A stretch of DNA of 51,403 nucleotides from an uncultured Flavobacterium sp. GTDB taxonomy: Bacteria > Bacteroidota > Bacteroidia > Flavobacteriales > Flavobacteriaceae. A program made the translations under genes and the position numbers. The notes below the pieces were generated by a model. The model did not search any database. It worked only from the letters and a program-made list of their open reading frames with translations, and was not told where the DNA came from. This document shows positions 31,972-40,179 of this stretch, in pieces (the stretch's first letter is position 1; every line of letters begins with the position of its first letter). Location: NCBI RefSeq assembly GCF_946220915.1, contig NZ_CAMIHH010000011.1, positions 1-51,403 on the forward strand, given 5' to 3'.

Positions 31972-32682
31972 ATGAAGAAAATCATTATAGCTTTGCTGCT
32001 GCTGCTGGGGGCCGTAGGCATCCTTGTGCTGGTAACACTGACTCCTTTATTTTCAGGTATAGGACGAACAGTCCTTGAGTGGGACAAAGCGTTGCTCCTG
32101 TGGATCAATGGCTTGCATAGTCCAATTATGGACACTTTCATGTGGTGGATCAGTGCCAAGTGGGTCTGGCTGCCGTTCCATGCGGGGCTGATAGTTGTTC
32201 TCGCCCTACACTTTCGAAAAAGAGCTATCCCTATGCTGCTGTTAATAGCACTTCTGATCACCCTTAGCGACCAGATTGCCTCGGGGCTATTCAAGCCCCT
32301 TGTGGAGAGGCTTCGCCCCGGACATGAACAGGGATTGCAGGACATGCTCCATTATGTAAACGGTTACAGGGGCGGGCGCTATGGCTTTATGTCCTCACAT
32401 GCTGCCAATGCATTTTCGCTGGCGCTTTACCTGACACTACTTACCCGCAAGAAAATAAAGTGGATACCATACCTGATCCTTCCATGGGCATTGGTAGTAA
32501 GCGTGAGCCGGGTCTACCTTGGTGCTCATTATCCGACCGATATACTGGCGCCGCTCTTTCTGAGCATTTTCATAAGTAACTTTGTTGCCACTATCTATCT
32601 ATACATAACCAATAAATATTTTAAAGATGAAACTAAATCAGATCCTGACTACCGACACCAGCAGGGCTACAATCCTTATTAG
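31972..32682 (+). CDS. PAP2-family membrane phosphatase
   Basis: 236 residues, about six membrane segments. The three PAP2 motifs are visible: K-P-L-V-E-R-L-R-P, F-M-S-S-H-A-A-N-A (P-S-G-H variant), and S-R-V-Y-L-G-A-H-Y-P-T-D. Enzymes of this family remove phosphate from lipids or undecaprenyl diphosphate at the outer face of the inner membrane. The last 56 nt overlap the DoxX gene in another frame, which suggests a recently extended C-terminus. Confidence 0.9.
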   Translation: MKKIIIALLLLLGAVGILVLVTLTPLFSGIGRTVLEWDKALLLWINGLHSPIMDTFMWWISAKWVWLPFHAGLIVVLALHFRKRAIPMLLLIALLITLSDQIASGLFKPLVERLRPGHEQGLQDMLHYVNGYRGGRYGFMSSHAANAFSLALYLTLLTRKKIKWIPYLILPWALVVSVSRVYLGAHYPTDILAPLFLSIFISNFVATIYLYITNKYFKDETKSDPDYRHQQGYNPY

Positions 32683-33058
32683 GCTGATGGTGGGCGCTGT
32701 TTTCCTCTCAGAAGGAATACAGAAGTTTTTATTTGCTGATACTTTAGGGGCAGGTCGCTTTGCTAAAATCGGCTTACCCAATCCTGAATTTTTAGGGAGT
32801 TTCGTAGGCCTGTTCGAAATTCTTGCGGGTTTGCTGATCCTTGCAGGACTGTTTACCAGGCTTGCAGCAATGATAACGCTTGTTATTATGCTGGTGGCAT
32901 TTGCCACTACAAAGTCGACCGTGCTCCGTCAGGAGGGCATCTGGGAAATGCTGCATGGCAGCAGGACCGACTGGGCAATGCTTCTTGGTAGTATGTTCCT
33001 CATTCTTAAGGGTGGGGGCGCTTATTCTGTAGACCGAAAAATAGCAAATAATGGCTGA
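32627..33058 (+). CDS. DoxX family membrane protein
   Basis: 143 residues, four membrane segments; DoxX signatures R-L-M-V-G-A-V-F-L-S-E-G-I-Q-K-F and E-I-L-A-G-L-L-I-L-A-G-L-F-T-R. DoxX proteins include the membrane subunit of thiosulfate:quinone oxidoreductase and less defined redox partners. It overlaps both neighbours (56 nt with PAP2, 8 nt with chrA), so the three are translated as one unit. Confidence 0.88.
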   Translation: MKLNQILTTDTSRATILIRLMVGAVFLSEGIQKFLFADTLGAGRFAKIGLPNPEFLGSFVGLFEILAGLLILAGLFTRLAAMITLVIMLVAFATTKSTVLRQEGIWEMLHGSRTDWAMLLGSMFLILKGGGAYSVDRKIANNG

Positions 33059-34172
33059 TCCAAAGGTACTGAGGGACCTTGCGCTGGTCTTTACCAAGTT
33101 AGGCCTCACTGCATTCGGTGGTCCGGCAGCCCATATCGCAATGATGCAGCGCGAATTGGTGCAGGAGAAGAGATGGGTTGAGGAACAGCGCTTTATGGAC
33201 CTGGTTGGTGGAGTTAACCTGATACCCGGGCCTAACAGTACAGAACTGGCCATACATATAGGACATGATCGTGCAGGATGGCGGGGCTTGATTATAGCGG
33301 GTCTGTGCTTTATTCTACCGGCGGTATTAATTACCGGAACTATTGCACATTTCTATAGATTGTACGGCACCCTCCCACAGGTACAGTCATTCATATTTGG
33401 TATTAAACCGGCCATCATTGGAATCATGCTCGGTGCGGTCTACCCTTTGGCCCGCCAATCTGCGAAATCAATGAAACTGATAGTCTTGGGTTCTCTCGTT
33501 TTGCTGCTGGCAATGTTGGGCGTGAATGAGATACTTTTGCTGTTCGGTGCGGGACTTGCCATGTTAATAGCGAAATGCGCAACTAACGGCGATAAAAGGG
33601 CATCAGGTTTTTTCCCTATAGTACTGCCGGCATTATCCTGCGCATCAGAAGCTACAAATCAAAAACTTTTCCTGATCTTCTTAAAGGTAGGGGCATTGCT
33701 TTACGGAAGCGGATATGTCCTATTCTCATTTTTGGATGCTGAGCTCGTAGACCGGGGGATGATCTCCAGGCAGCAACTCATTGATGCTGTTGCCGTTGGG
33801 CAATTTACGCCGGGGCCTGTCTTTTCTTCCGTGACCTTTGTAGGATACCAGATCAATGGCTGGCAGGGAGCATTGGTATCAACAGTTGGAATTTTCCTAC
33901 CCTCGTTCATCTTCGTAGCGCTGCTCAATCCGTTGGTCAAAAAAATGCGGGCCTCACAATCGATGTCAGTATTCCTTGACGCGGTAAATATCGCATCGGT
34001 AGCCCTGATCATCTCGGTCTGCTTCCTGATGGCAAAAGATACAATTACAGACTGGAGGACAACAGTAATTGGCATCATCAGTATAATCGTTACATTCAGA
34101 TACAAAAAAATAAACTCCGCCCTTATCATTTTAGGCGGAGCTATCAGCGGTTATTTATTTTTACTGTTTTGA
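33051..34172 (+). CDS. chrA: Chromate transporter ChrA
   Basis: 373 residues, long-chain (two-domain) CHR protein. Each half starts with the family motif: F-T-K-L-G-L-T-A-F-G-G-P-A-A-H-I and F-L-K-V-G-A-L-L-Y-G-S-G-Y-V, and each has N-L-I-P-G-P-N-S-T-E or V-G-Q-F-T-P-G-P-V-F-S-S. ChrA exports chromate with proton coupling. The co-encoded CxxCH lipoprotein and DoxX hint at a redox link, but this is inferred. It is convergent with the SulP gene. Confidence 0.93.
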   Translation: MADPKVLRDLALVFTKLGLTAFGGPAAHIAMMQRELVQEKRWVEEQRFMDLVGGVNLIPGPNSTELAIHIGHDRAGWRGLIIAGLCFILPAVLITGTIAHFYRLYGTLPQVQSFIFGIKPAIIGIMLGAVYPLARQSAKSMKLIVLGSLVLLLAMLGVNEILLLFGAGLAMLIAKCATNGDKRASGFFPIVLPALSCASEATNQKLFLIFLKVGALLYGSGYVLFSFLDAELVDRGMISRQQLIDAVAVGQFTPGPVFSSVTFVGYQINGWQGALVSTVGIFLPSFIFVALLNPLVKKMRASQSMSVFLDAVNIASVALIISVCFLMAKDTITDWRTTVIGIISIIVTFRYKKINSALIILGGAISGYLFLLF

Positions 34173-34226
34173 GACAAATGGCACTATTCGTTTTGCATAC
34201 ATTACTAATTGAACATAAGATGCAAA

Positions 34227-35762
34227 TTATTTTTCAATTGCAACCCTATAATCAGGATCCTCAACTATATTGACATCAATAACAGATTCGGCATTTTGAA
34301 GAAGCTTCCTGCAATCGGCGCTGAGGTGCTTCAGTTCCACTATTTTTCCTGCGTCACTGTAGCGCTTTGTAACGCTATTTATGGCCTCGATAGCGGACAT
34401 ATCCGCTACGCGGCTTTCCCTGAAATCGATAATTATACGATCCGGGTCATCTGTCACTTTAAACTTTTCCTGGAATGCCATTGCTGATCCAAAAAACAGC
34501 GGACCGTAAATTTCGTAGTGCTTCACACCGTTTTCATCCAATCGGGTCCTGGCCCGTATCCGCTTCGCGCTTTCCCACGCAAATACCAGGGCAGAGATTA
34601 TTACGCCAATCAGGACAGCCAAAGCGAGGTTATGGAGCAGCACCGTGATTACCGCGACAAGAATCCCAACAAAGATATCATGCTTAGGCATTTTAGTAAT
34701 GATCTTGAAACTTGCCCACTCAAAGGTGCCAACCGCTACCATTATCATAACCCCGACAAGGGCGGCCATAGGCAATCGGCCAATGATTGGCGCCCCGAAC
34801 AATATGATCAGCAGTATGGTGAGCGCAGCAATGATTGCGGACAGCCTTGCCCTCGAGCCTGAGGAGAGGTTCACCAGCGTCTGGGCAATCATCGGGCAGC
34901 CGCCCATGCCGTAAAAGAAGCCGTTGGCGATATTGGAGCCTCCCTGTGCAATGCACTCACGGTTGCCGTTGCCTTTAGTACCCGTTATCTCATCGACCAG
35001 GTTCAGTGTAAGCAGCCCCTCGGTTAACCCTACCGCCGCTACGATAAGTGAATAGGGGAGTATGACCTGTAATGTTTCAAGGCTCACAGGGATTTGGGGT
35101 ATATGAAACGGGGGAAAGCCACCTTCCACAGAGGCGATATCCTGTACGGTCTTTGTATCGATACCGAAAGCTATCACCAACAGGAATACTACAATGATCG
35201 CGACGAGGGAAGAGGGCACCACTTTGGTAATTTTCGGAAACAGCACGACAATCGCAATGGTTGTAGCCACTAGTCCAAGCATGATATACAAGGCACTCCC
35301 CTGAAGCCAGCTGACCTCACCGTTGATAACGGTTTTAAATTTTTCCAGCTGCGACATGAATATAATGACGGCAAGCCCATTTACGAATCCGTACATTACA
35401 GGCTGGGGTACAAGCCGGATAAATTTACCCATCTTGAAGATGCCGATTAAAATCTGTATCACACCGGCCAGCGCAACGGCAGCAAAAACATATTCGATGC
35501 CATGCGATTTCATCAGGCCTATCAGCACTACGACGGTTGCACCGGCACCCCCTGACACCATACCGGGCCTGCCTCCGAATATCGCGGTAATCAGCCCTGC
35601 GATAAAAGCAGCATACAGACCTACTAGAGGCGGAAAACCGGCAAGGATTGCAAATGATAGCGATTCAGGTATCATGGTCATAGCCACGGTCAGGCCTGCT
35701 AATATTTCATTTTTGTAGTTGACTTTTTGTGTAAAGTCAAATAGGTTTAAAACTTTATTCAT
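34227..35762 (-). CDS. SulP-family anion transporter with STAS domain
   Basis: 511 residues from ATG 35762 (M-N-K-V-L-N-L-F-D-F); the longer frame adds 10 residues without support. About 12 membrane segments with A-G-L-T-V-A-M-T-M-I-P-E-S-L-S-F, then the STAS domain at about 400-511 (D-F-R-E-S-R-V-A-D-M-S-A-I-E-A-I). The Gly-rich G-G-C-P-M-I-A-Q-T-L-V-N segment is typical of bacterial SulP. It may carry sulfate or bicarbonate; the substrate cannot be fixed from sequence. Confidence 0.9.
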   Translation of the reverse strand: MNKVLNLFDFTQKVNYKNEILAGLTVAMTMIPESLSFAILAGFPPLVGLYAAFIAGLITAIFGGRPGMVSGGAGATVVVLIGLMKSHGIEYVFAAVALAGVIQILIGIFKMGKFIRLVPQPVMYGFVNGLAVIIFMSQLEKFKTVINGEVSWLQGSALYIMLGLVATTIAIVVLFPKITKVVPSSLVAIIVVFLLVIAFGIDTKTVQDIASVEGGFPPFHIPQIPVSLETLQVILPYSLIVAAVGLTEGLLTLNLVDEITGTKGNGNRECIAQGGSNIANGFFYGMGGCPMIAQTLVNLSSGSRARLSAIIAALTILLIILFGAPIIGRLPMAALVGVMIMVAVGTFEWASFKIITKMPKHDIFVGILVAVITVLLHNLALAVLIGVIISALVFAWESAKRIRARTRLDENGVKHYEIYGPLFFGSAMAFQEKFKVTDDPDRIIIDFRESRVADMSAIEAINSVTKRYSDAGKIVELKHLSADCRKLLQNAESVIDVNIVEDPDYRVAIEK

Positions 35763-35792
35763 GAGTATATAAGATAATATGGTACAACCCAA

Positions 35793-36371
35793 TAGTGTAT
35801 AAGGGGACTGTACAGATAAGTAATCGGTATGTTTTTAAAGGCTGTGCCTATCGATTTTTAAGGGCAAAAATCAAGGCGGGGTAAGTGTGATGAAATATGT
35901 AGTTGGCCTGTTTTTCATAGGAAGTTGCAAAAATAGGCAAACATATTTACTAAGCAAAGCTAATGTTAGCTTTTTGTGCAACCCGGATATAGTCGTTGCA
36001 GTTGCATGTATAATGAGAACTTTGACAATACCTCATATTGTATACAGGGTATAGAGGCCAGTCAGCGCCGCACGAAACCCGGCAAGGTTGAGCAGATCAT
36101 ATGGAACGCCTTATGGATCAGAATTGTATGAGGGTTGTGGTTACAACAGCATATAAAACACCTGAAAGATGTGGCTGTCATAAGACCATTACCTAAAAAT
36201 CCAACAGGCTACAAATGATATGATAAGAATGCTCACCACCAGTGCGGAGGTTGAATAGGCTTACCAAAAAAATAGAGCAACGTTTCCGTTGCATTCGCTG
36301 TCAGCACACCGGGAAATTTCCATCCCCACAAGGTTCAAAATATATCATAAGGTTAAGTAACCGATCATATT
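35793..36371. other. Long intergenic region without a recognised gene
   Basis: About 580 nt between SulP and cydB. No convincing ORF, RNA or repeat was seen, and base composition is like the surroundings. It may hold the SulP promoter near 35780-35830 and decayed sequence. Confidence 0.4.
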
Positions 36372-37409
36372 CTAATAACTGCTTTCATCCATTTTGACCT
36401 TCCCCTTAAAGGTACTATAGACAAATATAGTATATGCAAGCACTAGGGGTGTGCCTATCGCTGCTATGGTTAGCATAATACCTAAGGACTTTTCAGATGA
36501 GGCTGCATTGTATACCGTAATACTATATTGGGCATCAATTGTGGAAATAAGTAGGGTAGGGTATAACTCAATTGCTACTAACGCAAGCAAAAATGCCAGT
36601 GATAATGAGGAGAAAAAGAAAGCTTGCGTGAATTTTCGTTTACTTGTTAGCCGTGGGATATTGGCGATGCAAAGAAACGTTAGCAAAGGCACTATAAAAA
36701 GTACAGGGTTGTTCCTGAAGTCATCACTCAGGTGAGGAATATATATTAAAGTATACAGAGTGGTAACAGCATATACAATAACAAAAAAAATGAGTCCTCT
36801 CTTTAAAAGTACAGTAAGCTTGGCATAAAGCCTGCCTTCGGTTTTCATCAACAGGTAAATGGCGCCATGTGTCATAAAAAGGGATAAGGTGGTAAATCCT
36901 ACCATTATAGCATATGGACTTAGGAAAGCAAAAAATGCTCCTCCTTTGTATTCATGTCCTGGACCGATAGCAATGCCCTGTAATACATTTCCAAGAACTA
37001 CTCCCAAAAGAAAGGCCAGCATTATACTAGATATGCTATAGGCTATATCCCACATTTTTCGCCACCAAAGCATTTTTTCCTTACTACGGAATTCTATGGA
37101 TACTGCCCTGAAAATAATAAACATCAAAAACAGCATAAAAGGCAGGTACATAGCTGAAAACAGGGAAGCATACATAACAGGGAATCCTGCGAATAAGGCA
37201 CCGCCCCCAATAACCAGCCAAACTTCATTTCCATCCCATACCGGACCAACAGCGTTGAGTGCTATGCGGCGGCTCTCTTCTTTTTTAAAGAACAGGTGCC
37301 ACGCACCGGCTCCAAAATCAAACCCGTCAAGTATGGCATAGCCTGAAAACAGGCCTCCAACCACTAAAAACCAAAGTGTGGGATAATCCAGCCCAAGAAA
37401 TGTTTCCAT
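36372..37409 (-). CDS. cydB: Cytochrome bd ubiquinol oxidase subunit II (CydB)
   Basis: 345 residues, eight to nine membrane segments. It begins with F-L-V-V-G-G-L-F-S-G-Y-A-I-L-D-G-F-D-F-G-A-G and has G-P-V-W-D-G-N-E-V-W-L, both CydB hallmarks. Subunit II stabilises the haem-bearing CydA. It starts 1 nt after cydA. Confidence 0.95.
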   Translation of the reverse strand: METFLGLDYPTLWFLVVGGLFSGYAILDGFDFGAGAWHLFFKKEESRRIALNAVGPVWDGNEVWLVIGGGALFAGFPVMYASLFSAMYLPFMLFLMFIIFRAVSIEFRSKEKMLWWRKMWDIAYSISSIMLAFLLGVVLGNVLQGIAIGPGHEYKGGAFFAFLSPYAIMVGFTTLSLFMTHGAIYLLMKTEGRLYAKLTVLLKRGLIFFVIVYAVTTLYTLIYIPHLSDDFRNNPVLFIVPLLTFLCIANIPRLTSKRKFTQAFFFSSLSLAFLLALVAIELYPTLLISTIDAQYSITVYNAASSEKSLGIMLTIAAIGTPLVLAYTIFVYSTFKGKVKMDESSY

Positions 37410-37410
37410 A

Positions 37411-38790
37411 TTAGTTACCGGTTATTATTTCTGTAATTTCCTTTTGCATAGGCCTGTCTTGATCTATAATTGTATCACCGGGACCATGCTTGATCTTTTT
37501 TGTGAGGAGATACAGGAATAATGCCAACAGCACAGCATAAACGACAAAAAACAGTATCAGCGAAAAAAGCACCTGGTTTTCCCTTACCGATTTTGAGAGC
37601 GCATCACTCGTTCTAAGGTGGCCATATACCACCCAGGGTTGCCTGCCCATTTCCGCAGCAAACCATCCTGCCTGGTTGGCAATCTGAGGGAGTGCTACCG
37701 CTACGGTAAACAGCCATAACAACCATCTTTTATCAAACAACGTCCCACGCCACCATAGGTAGCACGCATAAAGGGTAAGCAATATGAGAAAAGAACCGAT
37801 AGCAATCATGATATGGTAAACCTGAAATATGGCATTTACCTGCGTTGGCCTGTCTTCTTCAGGGAAAGCATTGAGCCCTGTTACAGGCGCTTCAAGATCC
37901 TGCTCCATTAAAAACGAAAGCCCTCCCGGTAATTTGATCCCTGTTACCTCCTGATCTGCCGTATCAACCCATCCTAAAAGATACATATCAGCAGGTGCAG
38001 ACGGTGCAAAATGCCCTTCTAATGCTGCCAGCTTTGCCGGCTGGTTAACAGCAACGCCTTCAGCAGAACTGTGGCCTGATAAAAGTTGTGATAATGAGAA
38101 AAATGTTGCCACCACAAGAGCAATCTTAAATGCCTTTTTGGATACAGTTATATATTTTCCTTTGCGAAGATAATAGGCATGTACACTCAGTACAAGGAAA
38201 GCGCCTGCTAAAAAAGCACCCTGCCAGGTATGAATGAGCCTGTCAACGCTGGATGGATTAAACACCATTTCCCAAAAATCAGTAATTTCAGCACGTGCAT
38301 TCAATCCCTCGCCCACAATATGGTAACCAGCCGGAGTTTGCTGCCAGCTATTGGCAATAACAATCCATACTGCAGAAAACATAGAGCCCAGGAAAACCCC
38401 TATTGTGGCAACTAGGTGTACCCAGGGCCTCACCCTGTTCCAGCCGAAGACAAGTATCCCCAAAAAGCCGCTTTCGATGGCAAACGCAAAGATACCTTCT
38501 GCTGCAAGGGCGCTCCCAAATACATCACCCACATAGCGGGAATAGGTAGCCCAATTGGTACCAAACTCAAATTCCATTACAATGCCTGTGGCTACACCTA
38601 TGCCAAAAGTAAGTGCGAAAATCTTTGTCCAGAAACGGGCCAGTGTTTCATATTCCCTGTTACCGGTCTTTATATAAAGACTTTCCATAATAACCATAAT
38701 CAGCCCCAGGCCAATGCTTAATGGAGGGTATATATAATGGAAAGCTACAGTGAAGGCAAATTGGATACGGGAAAGGATTTCTACATCCAT
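37411..38790 (-). CDS. cydA: Cytochrome bd ubiquinol oxidase subunit I (CydA)
   Basis: 459 residues. It contains R-I-Q-F-A-F-T-V-A-F-H-Y with the haem b595 His, E-G-I-F-A-F-A-I-E-S, and the quinol site end G-W-F-A-A-E-M-G-R-Q-P-W. The Q-loop is short compared with E. coli CydA, as in Bacillus-type and cyanide-insensitive oxidases. Cytochrome bd is established to be more resistant to sulfide than haem-copper oxidases, which fits its location directly downstream of persulfide-handling genes. Confidence 0.95.
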   Translation of the reverse strand: MDVEILSRIQFAFTVAFHYIYPPLSIGLGLIMVIMESLYIKTGNREYETLARFWTKIFALTFGIGVATGIVMEFEFGTNWATYSRYVGDVFGSALAAEGIFAFAIESGFLGILVFGWNRVRPWVHLVATIGVFLGSMFSAVWIVIANSWQQTPAGYHIVGEGLNARAEITDFWEMVFNPSSVDRLIHTWQGAFLAGAFLVLSVHAYYLRKGKYITVSKKAFKIALVVATFFSLSQLLSGHSSAEGVAVNQPAKLAALEGHFAPSAPADMYLLGWVDTADQEVTGIKLPGGLSFLMEQDLEAPVTGLNAFPEEDRPTQVNAIFQVYHIMIAIGSFLILLTLYACYLWWRGTLFDKRWLLWLFTVAVALPQIANQAGWFAAEMGRQPWVVYGHLRTSDALSKSVRENQVLFSLILFFVVYAVLLALFLYLLTKKIKHGPGDTIIDQDRPMQKEITEIITGN

Positions 38791-38829
38791 CGTGAAATTT
38801 TTAATAAATTTAAAGCAAAATACGATACA

Positions 38830-39258
38830 CTATAAAGTATCCCTGTCATTTTTATGTATACCTTTTCCACCATTTTCTATATGGAGATGGTCATCACTGT
38901 GAAAAAAGACAGTAAGCCAAATCATACGGGATACCCGCATAAACCAGGGCTGCAAAAGTATCATTGCTATGATGTCACCAATCAGCCAATGGAAGATTTG
39001 GCTGTCGCCAAAACCATAACCTGTAATCATGCTCCAGGTTACAAATGTGATGATGGAAAAGCCAACCACGAGCGCATAGCTTACATAGCCGGTACCAAAA
39101 TAAAAACCCGGTTCCAGCTGCGTCCGCTGGCCGCATACCGGGCACCGTTCCTTCATTTTTACCACGTGGCCCAGTTGATATATCTTATGGGTAAAAAGTT
39201 TACCCTTATGGCATCTGGGGCACCGTTCCTGCAATATGTACTTTAGTGTTTTAAGCAT
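38830..39258 (-). CDS. DUF983 family membrane protein
   Basis: 142 residues. Two zinc-ribbon-like pairs near the N-terminus (R-C-P-R-C-H-K-G-K and R-C-P-V-C-G) are followed by Y-F-G-T-G-Y-V-S-Y-A and two membrane segments, as in DUF983. These proteins are common next to oxidase genes in Bacteroidetes. It lies between the rhodanese gene and cydA (gap 39 nt) and is probably in their operon. Confidence 0.88.
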   Translation of the reverse strand: MLKTLKYILQERCPRCHKGKLFTHKIYQLGHVVKMKERCPVCGQRTQLEPGFYFGTGYVSYALVVGFSIITFVTWSMITGYGFGDSQIFHWLIGDIIAMILLQPWFMRVSRMIWLTVFFHSDDHLHIENGGKGIHKNDRDTL

Positions 39259-39276
39259 GGTATGGCAATTATGAAA

Positions 39277-39654
39277 TTATTTTATTACGGTAGGCCCGCT
39301 CCAGGAATTAATACCGCCTTTAAGGTCGTAGATTAAGGTAAAACCCGCTTTTTCCATTTTCCGGGCTGCCATATTACTGCGGTGGCCACTCCTGCAATAG
39401 ACATAAACGGGTTTACTTTTGTCCAGAGCTTCAATTTTAGTGTGAAAGTCACCACTGCTTACATCAATGTTTTTGGCACTTTTAATATGTCCCTGACGGT
39501 ATTCGGCCGGTGTCCGTACATCGACCAGCTGGACTTTATTTTTTAAGGCAGCATCCAGATCCTCTGCTGTGATTTTTTTTATCTTATTTGTTTCCTGCCC
39601 TTTACAGCTTAAAAAGAAAAAGGGGCAAAAAAGTAAAAACAGTATCCTTTTCAT
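39277..39654 (-). CDS. Rhodanese-domain lipoprotein
   Basis: 125 residues. Lipoprotein signal ending L-S-C-K-G; one rhodanese domain with active loop Y-C-R-S-G-H-R-S (Cys about 86) and Q-L-V-D-V-R-T-P-A-E-Y. The lipobox implies it works outside the cytoplasm, as a sulfane-sulfur carrier or transferase. It overlaps DUF2892 by 4 nt. Confidence 0.9.
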   Translation of the reverse strand: MKRILFLLFCPFFFLSCKGQETNKIKKITAEDLDAALKNKVQLVDVRTPAEYRQGHIKSAKNIDVSSGDFHTKIEALDKSKPVYVYCRSGHRSNMAARKMEKAGFTLIYDLKGGINSWSGPTVIK

Positions 39655-39872
39655 AGTTCTTTATTTTTATGTAATGATCTTTTATGTGTCCTGCAGGCGC
39701 CTGCATTACAACCTGCATTAAATAAGGGGAGCAGGCACATACCGGCACCGAGGATAATAAGCAATACAAAGCCTGACAGGATAGCCTTGTACAACAGGGC
39801 AATCCCCATCAGCAGGCGCAGTATCCTTATCAGGCTCCAATTATTAAAAATCGCATCAAACATATTAAACAA
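39651..39872 (-). CDS. Small membrane protein of the YgaP-TM/DUF2892 type
   Basis: 73 residues, two hydrophobic segments (R-I-L-R-L-L-M-G-I-A and G-F-V-L-L-I-I-L-G-A-G-M). A C-N-A-G-A-C pair follows, which could hold sulfur. It overlaps both rhodanese genes. In YgaP-like proteins a rhodanese and this membrane part are fused; here they are split into neighbours. Confidence 0.82.
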   Translation of the reverse strand: MFNMFDAIFNNWSLIRILRLLMGIALLYKAILSGFVLLIILGAGMCLLPLFNAGCNAGACRTHKRSLHKNKEL

Positions 39873-40173
39873 TCTTTCCGGTCCACGCAGTTATCCCTCC
39901 TGTAAGGTTAAAGGTTTGCTTAAACCCCATTTCATCCATGATCTGGCAGGCATTGGCACTACGCTGGCCACTGCGGCAGTACACGTAGTACTTTTTGTCC
40001 TTGTCCATTTTTCGCAAACCTTCCATAAAGTTATCTTTCTGAAATATATCCAGGCATTGCGCATGTTCCAAGACGCCGTGCGCACACTCATTTTCGGTAC
40101 GTACATCAAGTATTATGGCGTTGGGATCCGAAGCCAGTTGCTCTTCCCATTCTTTCGGTGTTAGATTTTTCAT
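39865..40173 (-). CDS. Single-domain rhodanese
   Basis: 102 residues without a signal peptide. Active loop Y-C-R-S-G-Q-R-S (Cys about 68) and I-L-D-V-R-T-E-N-E. A cytoplasmic sulfurtransferase is likely. It starts 6 nt after the MBL-rhodanese stop and overlaps DUF2892 by 8 nt. Confidence 0.92.
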   Translation of the reverse strand: MKNLTPKEWEEQLASDPNAIILDVRTENECAHGVLEHAQCLDIFQKDNFMEGLRKMDKDKKYYVYCRSGQRSANACQIMDEMGFKQTFNLTGGITAWTGKIV

Positions 40174-40179
40174 TTCTTA

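Noticed and set aside
34115..34140. Inverted repeat CTCCGCC / GGCGGAG near the end of chrA
   Set aside because: It lies inside the coding sequence 30 nt before the stop, without a T-run, so a terminator is not convincing.
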